Below are positions 1 to 10,216 of a stretch of 29,211 nt of DNA, one piece after another. Origin of the DNA: Ectocarpus siliculosus (taxonomy: Eukaryota > Sar > Phaeophyceae > Ectocarpales > Ectocarpaceae); assembly GCA_000310025.1 (NCBI GenBank), contig FN649733.1, positions 2,785,652-2,814,862 of the forward strand, written 5' to 3'. Every line of letters starts with the position of its first letter. Within the stretch, counting starts at the first letter, position 1. The translations under genes and the position numbers were made by a program. Under the pieces are notes generated by a model that saw only the letters and a list, made by a program, of their open reading frames with translations, did not search any database and was not told where the DNA came from.

Positions 1-67
1 GGGCACCATCGTAGTCTGCTGAGTCTTGAGAGCACCATTTCATTGAGCTGTCGTTGTGCTTTTGTAC

Positions 68-3000
68 CGTGCCCAGAACTGCTGCCGAACGAGTTTCGAG
101 CAGGAGAGCTGACAAACAACATGACTTACAAGTGCAAATCGACTTGTTGCTGTGTTACAAAGCTTGTACTATTGCAGTTGTGCACGTGTTCCCGAAAGAC
201 GGAACATGGCACCCAGAAAACGCCTCTGTACTACAATACACGCTGTCCAACACACGACAACTCCCCGCTTTTTTGGTAAACCACCCTCCCCTAAAAATCG
301 CCCAGGAAAACAGCAACACCAACAGCGGGAGCAACAACACCAGTAGCACCAACAGCGACAACAATTCCTCTCTCACCTGATCCCTGCCGATTCTTACGCC
401 AAGCTGGGCGAGCGTGTGCCGAAGGGTGTCTGCCTCCTCGCCCAACACCTGACAACGACAACACAACGCGGTGGCGGTGGGGGACGGGAATGGGTCAACA
501 CCAAGGACAACAAATCTATAGGAAGCGTCTCTCCACGACGTGCACAGAAATAAGCCTCCAGGCGAAATACACATATTTACGCGTGTGAGTAAACCTTGAA
601 ACGGTCAGGCCGATCAGTGTGCTTCCCACCCCCGCCGCCCCTAGCCCACTCTCGCTGCGTGCTAGATTTTGACCCACGAGTGTACCTTTGCCCACGTTGA
701 TGGTACTGACACAAACGATCACAGCTACAGCAACAGCTGGCAACGGCAGCAAAAACAAAACGCAACAACAACAACAACAACAACAACGGCAACGACAAGA
801 GCGGCGACATGCCCACCTGCGAGTAAATCTTGTACATGGGCTCGAGGATGAACTGCACGAAGGTCCTCTGGCAGTCCGGAGGGGGGTATCCCTTTCGGAA
901 CGCCCGGGTGGTGGGATCTACCCAAGCGTCGCCCCACAGACGCTTGCCAAGCTCCTTCGGGCTCATCTCCCCGTAAGCGTCACAGTACACCTAACAAAGA
1001 GCGAAGGAGGCGGTTGTGTGGCAGTGCAACCAGAGCGGTTATTAATGCCCTGCGACGTTACGGAAACATGTCCACATTTTCCATCAAAACAACGACGACG
1101 ACAGCGATGTTAAAAAAAACACACACACACAATGGCGGGGCTAGCGGCAGCAACAACAACAACAACAACAACAACCTCCGAGAACTATTACCTCACTTTC
1201 AGAGACTGGAGCCAAATACATCCTTACACCTGCTTTCAGCAGCCGTGCAGCGCGAACCTCCACAATTCCTCGGCGCCCATCTACGGCTGCAGAGTACCCC
1301 GCCCATAACCACAAACACACAAACCCGACGTCGATCGTTTCCAAGACCAATTTCCCCGCCACGGAAAAAAGCTTGGTTTCTGCCACAAAACGTCCAAAAG
1401 CTACACACAAACCCCGCCAGGAGAAGCATCGACACAGCGTCCGCGGTACCAAAGAACCGGGCACAAAACAACCGTTACACCGGGAGACGGTCACATAGCA
1501 GGCGCGACAGAGTAGAACCACGGTATCATGGCACCCTAGTCGGTTACCTTGGCGAAAGATGCGGTGGTGAAGGCCCAGCCGTGCTGCGCCGACGCGAAGC
1601 AAACGTTGCCCTTGGCCGGGTCCAGCCTCTGCGGGGGGCCGGTGACTTCCGTGCTGTTCGCCGCGATGAGGGCGTTCACCTGGGGGCGCCGTGGGGGGAA
1701 CGTGCTTTTGTTGTTGTTGTTGTGTGCTAAGAAGATAGGATGTAGACAAGGCCGATGAAGCGGGCTCACGTGCTCACAATTACAGAAGAGAAGAGAAGTC
1801 ATGCACTAAGAAAAGGCTGACTAGATTCGAATTGACAGGCGTGAGTGGGACTAATGAGAGGATGGGCAAATGACTAGGTTTGTTGACAGCGATGAACAAG
1901 CCGTGAGGAAAAATGATGTTTTAAAGTCATCTCGCGGTTTGGAGCGGTCAAAAAGCCGACCATGTCCTCCTTGTTCATTTAGCAGCCGTGCTGACTTTTG
2001 CACACGCCAGCCCAACAACAATAAAAAACAACCACGGACAACCACGACGACACGATAACAACAGCAACCAAAACCACAACAGTATCTATAATAGTATGCA
2101 ACGAACAGACGGTAACAACAGCAGCAAACATCGCATACTGTACCTCCTCCAAGGTGTGTACGAGCTTGAAATACGCATCCGCGGGAGGCAGCTTCAGCTC
2201 CAGCAGAAGGCGATCCACCTGCTTGTTTTCGGCGTGTGCACGCGTCAGTCAGTTGATAACGAGAGCGTGCCGAGGTCGACTAGAGAAAATATGAAAAAAG
2301 AATCAGAGAGGGAGAGAGCGAGAGCGAGAAGAACGTACCGTTGGTCACATTAGCCACAGGGCAAGGAGATAACACAGGGTACAAAAGTCATTGACAAGCA
2401 GACAGGGAAACAGAAGCAACTCGACGCCAAGGAACATATCGTCCGGCCAGATACAAGGAGTATCCCGACGGTTCACCGCGCGGACAAGCCGCCGTTGACG
2501 GTTTACTGCACTTGTTTCCGCCGCGCAATAATACTCCCGGTGTGTCACGGTGCCGGCGGCATCTACTACCCAACTCCTCTCACCTTGCTGATACAAAGGT
2601 GGTTGGGTGGCAACCCGATCACGACAAACGCGCCACCTCTTACCTCCACCCCCCCTACCCCCCCCCCTACCCGTCTCTAACCTTGTTGATGCAGAGGGTG
2701 ATGGCGAGACCCTCGTGCAGGGCGTGCTTGACCAAAGTCTCCGTGTGCATCATCACCCCCTCCACAGCGTCGACCACCAGCACGATGCCGTCGCAAGCTC
2801 TGCCCCGCCCCCCCAGAGAAAAAAACAGAACATTGCGGCGAGCGAGCGAACAGCGTCAACACAACAGCAAAATGCGTCGATAAACCTCGGGCACTGGAAC
2901 GTTGCCCAGAGACGGAACAAACGAATCAGAACGCTAGAACAATGAGTGTGACCACACTTAGATTGCCCTAAGTACGTGACAAAACGCGCACACTCCTTGC

Positions 3001-3816
3001 ACGTACTTACACTCCTTTTGTGCAGCACCTGTCATTCTCACAGCAACTACTATAATAACTACTGTCCATTTTCCTCATCATCCTAACGTCACCACCGCTG
3101 GTTCCTCTGTACCACGCCCCCCCACCCGCCCCGTGCCCCAAGCCAGCACGTACCTCATGGCGGCAACGCTCTCGTCGACGAAGTTAACGTGCCCGGGGCA
3201 GTCGATGAGGTTTAGCAGGTACGATTTCCCGGCGGTGCTCTCAAGCACCATGGACACCGGACACGACTTGACCGACAGCCCCCGCTGCTGCTCGTCCACG
3301 CGGGTGTCCGTGTACCGCACCTCCTTCGAGGGGTCGAACGGTTTCACCCTGTTATGCGCGCGGGTTGCGGTCGAAACAGGGACAATGGAGAAAGACGCAA
3401 GGTACAAACGCAAGGATTAATGCACGAGCGTTTCGGAGCAGCCTCCAGCACGTGTCTCGACTCCTGCTGTGCCTGCTGCATTTCTCAAAACGCGCCTCCT
3501 TAATGGGTGGAGACTATGGCGAATACTTCATGGTAAACGAGACCTCAGAAGACATGAGCTTCCCGCGTTGCATCATGCATCACCCGAACCAAAGAACCTG
3601 CCCCGCTGGTTGCGACACAATCTTAATTTGTCTTCATAACCATACCCTGTGCTTAGCGCCTTCTAACACCTGAACGGCACCAACTGAAGCAGACGCCATC
3701 GGTACGCACACGCCAACTAGCCCGAAGAGGGCACTACAGCAGTACGTATCTCCGATACAATTGGATACCAACCGCTAGCGATAATCTCTCCACCAACCAC
3801 GGTAGTTGATGTGAGG

Positions 3817-3856
<40 letters not shown>

Positions 3857-5801
3857 CCACGCACACGTGCACACCTGCTTTGTCCAACTAAGACGTCCAT
3901 GAGCAGGGTCTTCCCGTGCCCGAGGTGCCCTACCACCGCCGCGTGACGTACCAGGGTGGGTGTTTCCATGAGAGAGGCCATAAACTCCGGGGAGCACTTC
4001 GTGTCCGGCAGCTGTCAAAACAACGGCAAGCGTAATTATTTTTCCACGGCAGATGTGTGAGGAGATCGGCAGGGAGGGCGATGCCGGACAACAAAAAAAA
4101 AACGCATAAGAATACAACATGTGATGGAGCCAATCGTGAGCGGGTCACGCGTCCGTCGAGGCTGAATGACGGTGGTATCACTCGGCTCTTTCGATGGATC
4201 ATTTCGATTTGATTGGTTCCGGTCCTCTGCTTGGCCTGGGTTATCTTCGGTCTTTTCGGGTGGCCACGCCTGTCTCTTGCATTTCCTACACGCCATGCCA
4301 TGCCACACAAGCACCATGCCTATCACCCGCCACTCGAGCACAATTCGAGCAATTTTCAAGGCCTCGTTTTTTTGCTTGTACACCCTGAAACGTGTCCAAA
4401 GGGCCTCTTGTGCTCACCCTGCGTCTTCACTCAACGCGCTCGTAAAAACAACAACAGCAGCAAGAACAACACACCGCGTACCTCCTTCTCCAGCTTGGAG
4501 AAAGTCTTTGTCTTGACGGGCGCGATGATGGGCTCCTCGAGCCCCTGAGCGTCCTCGTCCGCTGTGACGGTGGCCGCACCCTTGTACACATCCTCAGCGT
4601 CGGGGTAATACCTTCAAGCCAAGAGGTGCACACGAGGGAAAATATGTGCTTGAAACGCCACCCAAGATTGAAACGTCACGAAAGAGCGCTTACTGCTGTT
4701 ATTACGTTGTCCGCGTGCTACGTTGTCCGCGTGCGATGCTTTCGAAGTGTCTCCTCAGACAAAAAGAAAGAGCTTCCTTTTCGGTCGACTGGTACAAAGG
4801 AGGCACCGGGAATAAACAGGTTGTTGCGAAGAATAAAAAAACAGGTTGTTGCGAAGAAAAAAAAAACAGGTTGTTGCGAAGAATTAAAAACAGGTTGTTG
4901 CGAAGAATTAAAAACAGGTTGTTGCGAAGAATTAAAAAAACAGGTTGTTGCGAAGAATAAAAAAACAGGTTGTTGCGAAGAATAAAAAAACAGGTTGTTG
5001 CGAAGAAAAAAAAAACAGGTTGTTGCGAAGAATAAAAAACAGGTTGTTGCGAAGAATTAAAAAAACAGGTTGTTGCGAATGTTGGCCGCGCCCTTGTAAG
5101 ATCAACTCGGCCTCGGGGTGACTAGTTGGAAGCGCGGGCTGAAGTAGTAGTCGAAGAAAAAGCCCATGCTGTAACAAGCACATGCACGCATGTGACAGGA
5201 TACTCGATACTTGTCTCCGCTAAGAGAGCAAATATTGAAGGGCGTTGTGCACACTCAGCCGGTCTCACAATCCTTCCAACAATAAGCCTCTAGTGTCTTG
5301 CCATATTGCGGGGAGCGACCTATCGTAAATGAACATGGCATGGATTCAGTCAACCAATTTCTTGTGCACCTCCCACGCTTCTCATTTTCGTGAACAGCAG
5401 AGCGGCTTGTAGTAAACGCTCGGTGAGAACTCAGCTAGATCTTTCACACACCTAAAAACGCAAAGGCACTCACTTTTTGTCTTCGTGCAGGACAATAGCG
5501 TCGCCGCCGACCGCGCCTTCGACTTCCATCCCTTCCGCACCCTCTCCTCCCTGAGAAGAAACGGAAGCCACCCGACAAGACTTGTCAGAGGCCCGGATGG
5601 GGCGCTGCATGTATCAATACTTGAATAGTTACGCGGGATTAATGTTTGTGGTTCTTCGGCTCAAATATAAGGCAGCAACACAAACACACTACCATCAGTT
5701 TCGACTAACCGTGGGTAGGCTACTTCGAAGGCGGGGTAATGTGGATTATTTGCGGAGGGATCGCGGTAGAAGCAACTGGATAGGTCACTCATGATTTCAC
5801 A

Positions 5802-5847
<46 letters not shown>

Positions 5848-7090
5848 AAATAGCGCAAAACGTTGCACTGATATCTAACAATACCAAACAACTGCACGAC
5901 AGTCACAGATAACAGGTGGGCAGATGGCTTCTCAAGAGAAGTGGTGCCGTAGACACGCACCTCGGAACGTCAAGGCTTGCGGCCGAACATACCACCCGAT
6001 TCCCTCCGCCAACGCGCCGACTGCTCGAGGCCGTGATGAACAATACTTCTCTCACGTTGCAGTACCCACAGCCAAGGGCACATTCACTACGCACACAGCA
6101 GTAGCACTAGATATACTTTCGCCATTGTGGATCCTCCGACCCAACGTTCCTCGTGATAATCCTTGTTTTGTGAAACTCAAGGTTCCGTTGGACAGCTTTC
6201 GTCCTCAGAGTACCGACACAAGACAACAGCGAAATTTTCAGGTCACCGATCCCTCCTGAGACGACTATCAAAGCTCGATTGCCCCTGCATGCCAAAACCG
6301 TTGAAATAATTCACGAGACCTTTTCCAGAACCGCGTTTTTCGGAACTTGCACCCGATTGGTTGGTGAGCGAGGTTTGCAAGCCGGTGTGGGGTGTGTATC
6401 TTGATCGCATACGTACGGCAGTCAAGCACATCCAATCAGTGATAATACAAAACGGTACCTTCAGAGGCATGGTTCTTATGCCCCGCATAGATGTCTCAGC
6501 TAGATTACACATGCATTAAATTACTGCTGTAGTGTGTGTTGTGATATCCTGCGCAAGAGCAGGCAGGCTCCTGCCGCGTACGATCACCTATGATAACGAT
6601 ACGACAAAGATGGAATTTCACGACGCTTGTGTCCAAAGCTTCTATCAGTGAGCGAGATGTTTCCTCTCTAACCAGTATCCACCAGCGAAGGTACGATTTC
6701 CAAGGAAAACTACACCTTTAAAATCATGGACGGTTTACCCACCTCAGGCGAGACTTCTGTACTGGAGGGGATTGTTCTGAAGCCCTTTGCAATGATGGTT
6801 CAATGATGTCAGGCATAAAATCAGCACATCAGCTCTGGTACAAGGTGGACAAGTCCCTCCAACAAACTCTCAGTAACGTCCGTCAACGACTTGTATGTTC
6901 CACTTGTCGGTGACCCGTGCGGCGCGATCAATTCCAAGGGCTAGGACGTGATATCATGCCCCACCTCGCCATCTCCATCTCCCTCCTCCTCCTCTTCTTC
7001 CTCCTCATCGTCCGAATCCTCCTCGTCGCTGCTGTCTCCTAGCTCCGGACCGATGTAGTTGCCGAACTCATCGTACAAGGTGTCATCCAT
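68..7090 (-). CDS. EFTUD2: U5 snRNP GTPase EFTUD2/Snu114 (116 kDa component), 5' part, 11 exons, 3' part off the left edge
   Basis: Product is the EF-2-like GTPase of the U5 snRNP, which in the spliceosome controls Brr2-driven unwinding of U4/U6. Exons in order on the minus strand: 7090-6965, 5550-5474, 4611-4482, 4011-3875, 3348-3154, 2799-2682, 2218-2144, 1679-1548, 990-817, 448-377 and 108-68. All join in frame, giving about 425 residues of a family usually near 970-990. The start [17 protein letters not shown] is nearly the human N-terminus and is followed by a Glu/Asp-rich stretch (to about residue 42). GTPase motifs: P-loop GHLGHGKT at about 139-146, [13 protein letters not shown] switch-I region, DCPGH (G3) at about 206-210, and NKVD (G4) at about 260-263, split by intron 6. 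Later blocks GNVCFAS and KRLWGD match the family. Ten introns, the longest (5551-6964) 1.4 kb. Exon 11 (LVRQQFWA) is the weakest call. No break in frame was seen. Confidence 0.93.
763..786. repeat. (CAA)n microsatellite after the EFTUD2 exon 9 donor
   Basis: Eight CAA units, GTT in the transcript sense, about 30 nt downstream of the exon 9 donor at 816. The tract is intronic. Confidence 0.93.
1148..1175. repeat. (CAA)n microsatellite in EFTUD2 intron 8
   Basis: About eight CAA units on the plus strand inside intron 8 (991-1547), GTT in the transcript. It produces poly-Asn or poly-Cys stretches in spurious ORFs. Confidence 0.93.
3818..3857. repeat. (CAA)n microsatellite just after the EFTUD2 exon 4 donor
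   Basis: About 13 CAA units on the plus strand, so (GTT)n in the transcript, starting about 18 nt downstream of the exon 4 5' splice site at 3874. It is one of several GTT/GCT tracts found just inside introns in this window. Confidence 0.95.
4482..4611 (-). CDS. EFTUD2: EFTUD2 exon 3, parent of a nearby degenerate copy
   Basis: This 130-nt exon encodes [11 protein letters not shown] through FSKLEKE, matching human YYPTAEEVYG. It begins one base into a codon (AAG|GTATTAC acceptor) and ends in phase 0 (GAG|gtacgc donor). It is listed separately because its 5' half, with the acceptor side, has a decayed copy about 510 bp upstream in the transcript sense (5081-5132), next to a minisatellite. Confidence 0.88.
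4816..5080. repeat. Minisatellite, 11 units of about 22-25 bp, in EFTUD2 intron 2
   Basis: Eleven copies of a core reading caggttgttgcgaa are separated by A-rich spacers (gaataaaaaaa, gaattaaaa or gaaaaaaaaaa) of slightly different length. The array lies wholly inside intron 2 of the EFTUD2 gene and ends against the decayed exon 3 copy. Unit cores are nearly identical, which suggests recent expansion or homogenisation. Long ORFs across it come from the repeat and are not genes. Confidence 0.95.
5081..5132 (-). pseudogene. Degenerate partial copy of EFTUD2 exon 3
   Basis: Read on the minus strand, this intronic segment resembles the acceptor side and first third of exon 3: [12 protein letters not shown] against [12 protein letters not shown]. 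The plus strand has tggccgcgcccttgta here and tggccgcacccttgta in exon 3. An AG in the right place (ctag|TCACCCC) and a pyrimidine-rich stretch upstream remain, but an extra base shifts the frame part-way and the copy then runs into the minisatellite at 4816-5080, so it has no normal exon end. The simplest reading is a partial exon duplication that decayed. A functional alternative exon is less likely. Confidence 0.45.
5808..5843. repeat. (GA)n microsatellite in EFTUD2 intron 1
   Basis: A nearly perfect GA dinucleotide run of about 36 bases lies inside the first EFTUD2 intron. On the transcribed strand it is a CT run. No coding role is seen. Confidence 0.95.
6241..6413 (+). mobile_element. 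Decayed copy of the 200-bp inverted-repeat (MITE-like) element, copy D
   Basis: This stretch in EFTUD2 intron 1 shares tcaaagctcgatt with the left interior of copy C (23497-23711). It ends with cggtgtggggtgtgtatctt, close to copy C's cggtgtagggggtatggtatctt region but with small deletions. The left terminal repeat is barely recognisable and the middle is diverged. I place it in the same family by these two anchors only. Confidence 0.42.
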
Positions 7091-10000
7091 GCTGTCCAAC
7101 AAGACCACGACCCAACACCCCGGCTCTCAGCCCTCCCTTATCACGACACCGCCCCGCCCACAAAAGGAGAAGGGAATCTGGCAGTAGAGCTCGGTCTTCG
7201 CGATGCTCCTTCCCTCTCCGATGTGCCCGTCAACAAGGCAGTTCCCGAGTTTAAACTGACCAACCAGACGGAGAGGAGGCGTGTGGGACATCGGCGTGTG
7301 ATGGGCATATATAGATTCAGCGCGGAGAGTAAAGCATTATGGAGGGGAAACTGTCGGGTGCATAGTTGCTGTGGCCTCCGCCTTGCTCCTGTCGGCAACG
7401 ACACCCATAAGCGAGCTACTGCTGGAGGTCTGGGCGAGTCCTGCGGGGAGGTATCTGCTGTTGGGGACAGCAGCTGTAGGAGATGATCCAATTTAGCCTT
7501 GGGACAGTCAATCAGCCGCCGAATGGCGGGCACGAAACACGCACACAAGCCCGGGGATACTAGGATCTTCCCTTGCAATCGATCGGCTGCTGTCGTCGGG
7601 CGTCTTCCCTAACGTCTTCCTAAAGACAACCCGCACACACACCGAGAACGAAACGTGCTTGCTGTGTACGGCAGGCGGCGGCCAAGCCGTCCTTACACTG
7701 GGGAATATGGATCCCTCGTACCACCAACACATTCAGCCTCAAATCCCCCGATACCAGCTTCTGCATCACATCATAGCACCCACCAGCAGCAGCGACGACA
7801 CTCACATGGACACACAACCGGCGTGGCAGAAGCAGAGAACACGATGCTGGGAGCGCGGCAAACAGCAAGGCGCAAAGGCGCCAGAGAGGTCCGTAGAGTA
7901 GATTTGTTGAGTCTTCATACCCGTTTTGATTGCACGGAGCCCCGCCAACGTCGGCGTGATTCCGTTATCCCGTGTTGCGGAGTGCACCGAACTCACAGCA
8001 CATCCAGCAGCTTCTGGGCCAGCGAAGAGGTCTGTGCAACTCAATAGACGGCACAGCACGGACTAGATAAGGGTCGACATCTTGTGCTCTTCTCGCTTGG
8101 GAAAGCCCGGTGGTGCTCTTTGGTCTCAGAGAGGAAAGCTTGCAAACGGAAAAGGAAGGACAGCGGCGGTGAGTGACGGTCGAGGCGCACACACGGAACA
8201 GCAGTGCCATAACAGCTAGGCTCAAAAGGTGCTGTGGCTTTTCGTGGGAGCATTATGTCAGTAGAGAAAGCACGAGCCTCGTGGTTAGAAGTTAATACTG
8301 TTGTATTGAAGACATGCGACAAGTAGACCGGCTTTGCTCAACGACGAGGATCAGATCGCGGTACAGCAGTCTACATAGAACACTTGGCGCAACGGGATTG
8401 GGCTATCTTCGCCAGGCCCTTGCCACAATCAGTTGACTCGGTACGCAACTTAGCAGTGCCAGAGGTAGTCGTTCTACCTTCATCTGTCCGTTAAGCAGGA
8501 CCTCTCAACCCTACGCTGTCGTGGAGATTCTATTTGGCGAAATGTTCAATTCTCTACAGAGGCACGTTAATCCGCAGGAGTGAAACAGATGGTGGACTGC
8601 AGCTGTAGGTTGCGTAAGATATCACACCCCCTGGGCGGGTTTTCAAAGCTTGATTTCTCGGCAGCAAAAACAGTGACGACGCCGAGAATGGCGGTAGGCG
8701 TTGGAACCATCTCTTCGAAAGCTTCCCGAAAATGCATCATTTGAACTCGGCATGCTCTTCGTCGTCGAGTAAACGAGCTTTCATCATCGGTCGAGGGGGT
8801 GTGGTATCTTATGCAACCTCCGGCATGCATAGTGAAACCCGGTGTGTGCAGCAGACATAAGAGTAAAGCAGTTCTGATGCGACTACCTCTTCTTTACGAG
8901 GCGACTTCTCGGCGGGAGGTGTCACACTACGCTGTTGTGCGTATTATCGAGCTCCGCGAGTTGCATGTCACGAGATAGGTTACTGCCGTCCTGCTGATGC
9001 TAGTGCTGATGCATCGGCGCGGGTGCGCTAAAGCAAAGAAGGGGGGTCAGGTTTTCTTGACGTTAGATAGCACCTCCTCTAATGCTGGTGCCAGTGTTTT
9101 GCCTTCACCGCGGTGCTCCGCAAGAACGGAGTGCGAATAGCTTGAAACCACGAGTTATGTGTTTTGGGCGATATGATAGGTTGAAATGGCATCGAGAAAG
9201 AGTTGTATTTTGCTTCCTTTTACCATGTGACCGGTGTTTTTATTTGGACCCGTGAAGTGGGGATGCGGTGTTGAGCTTGTGTAAGAGATCGTGTGTTGTG
9301 CCAATTTGATCAGACATGCATACCATAGGTAAATACGTTGTGGAATGAAATGCGTTCGCACACAACGGGGCGTTTGCGTGTGCTGGCGCATGCATGCCTC
9401 CAGACACGAAGCTTTGCCCACAAAGGAGCATCTGTGTGTGTTGGCGTGTGCATACGTCCAGACATCCACTTCATCTTGCTTATCTTCGTCGATCACAACG
9501 CCATCCAAGGGTGCAACATCCGCACTTCCAATTGTTGCCGGCGTGTGTTGTACATTGGCGGAGAGAGAGAGCGGTGTTGTATGAACAGATCTGGAGGTGG
9601 CGGTAGATTCAGTCAGGTCTTGAGTACGATTCTACCTGACCAACTATACTATATAGGGTAGTAGCTCAGGTTTATGAGTACTTGGCGATGCATGGGAAAA
9701 AGAGCACAGCCGGTATCGTCTACTTCGTATTCAATATCCGGGTAACGTCCCATTGTTGGATCTTCACGATAGTGCGCAAATCGAAGGGTCTACATACTAA
9801 GAAAAGCCCAAGGACCACCGAAGGAGTATGGCGCACGCGCATGCATGATCCCCCAGTGTGTTCATGCCTAACGCCTGCGCTTGCCGCCATCCGAAACAAT
9901 CGACCCTCGTTCTTTCCCCGTTCCTTTCGCCCGCATTTTTTATGATGATGCAGTTCTGTTGTCCCATCTCCCGCAGGGTTGACCCGAACAAGCCGGGAAC

Positions 10001-10216
10001 TCGAACCCCGTAGTTTTCAAGAGTTCTCCGGACCCCGGAACCGAAGACAAACGCGAGGCCGGTAGCTTCAGCTGCTCTCGCTTCGGCTGAACCGAACCGG
10101 CATTGAACGCGCCGCCACCTTCCGCTGCGACAGGCGCGCAGGGCGAACGGTGGAAGGCTCGCGGCAGCGTCGACCAGCGGCGGTTAAGGAAAGGGGGTGT
10201 ACCAGACGGCAGCACC
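7091..10216. other. Divergent intergenic region between EFTUD2 and SEC22
   Basis: Spacer of 3.1 kb between two genes transcribed away from each other, so it should hold both promoters and 5' UTRs. I see no conserved protein in any frame. The longest ORF (7141-7578, minus) is low-complexity and unlike any family I know. A TATA-like tatata lies near 7306-7311, about 215 bp upstream of the EFTUD2 ATG, too weak to call a promoter. The clear structured element is the inverted-repeat element at 8608-8818. A locally repeated segment (about 9370-9465, two similar units with gtgtgytggc and ccagaca) is also present. Confidence 0.6.
8608..8818 (+). mobile_element. MITE-like element with 25-bp terminal inverted repeats, copy A
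   Basis: A 211-bp non-coding element. The left end starts ggttgcgtaagatatcacac and continues ccccct (8608-8632). The right end (8794-8818) is its inverted complement with only two mismatches over 25 bp. Interior blocks tttcaaagct, ggcgttggaacc and ctcttcgtcgtc recur in copies B and C in the same order and orientation. It carries no ORF, so it fits a miniature inverted-repeat transposable element moved in trans. The left flank ends in TA, but the right flank is TC, so the target-site duplication is not certain. Confidence 0.82.

Noticed and set aside
763-786. Poly-Gln, poly-Asn or poly-Val proteins across the CAA tracts
   Set aside because: These ORFs run through intronic microsatellites of the EFTUD2 gene, whose exons account for the coding sequence.
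4816-5080. CRISPR-like look of the regularly spaced repeats
   Set aside because: Spacers are only A-rich variants of 8-11 bp, the array is inside a nuclear intron, and no cas-type gene is present; it is a minisatellite.
7141-7578. 145-codon ORF on the minus strand in the divergent spacer
   Set aside because: No recognisable family, low-complexity Ser/Arg/Pro composition, overlapping ORFs on the other strand, and no splice or promoter support.
9990-10012. T-arm-like ggggttcgagttcccgg on the minus strand suggesting a tRNA
   Set aside because: No matching acceptor, D arm or anticodon arm at the right distances.
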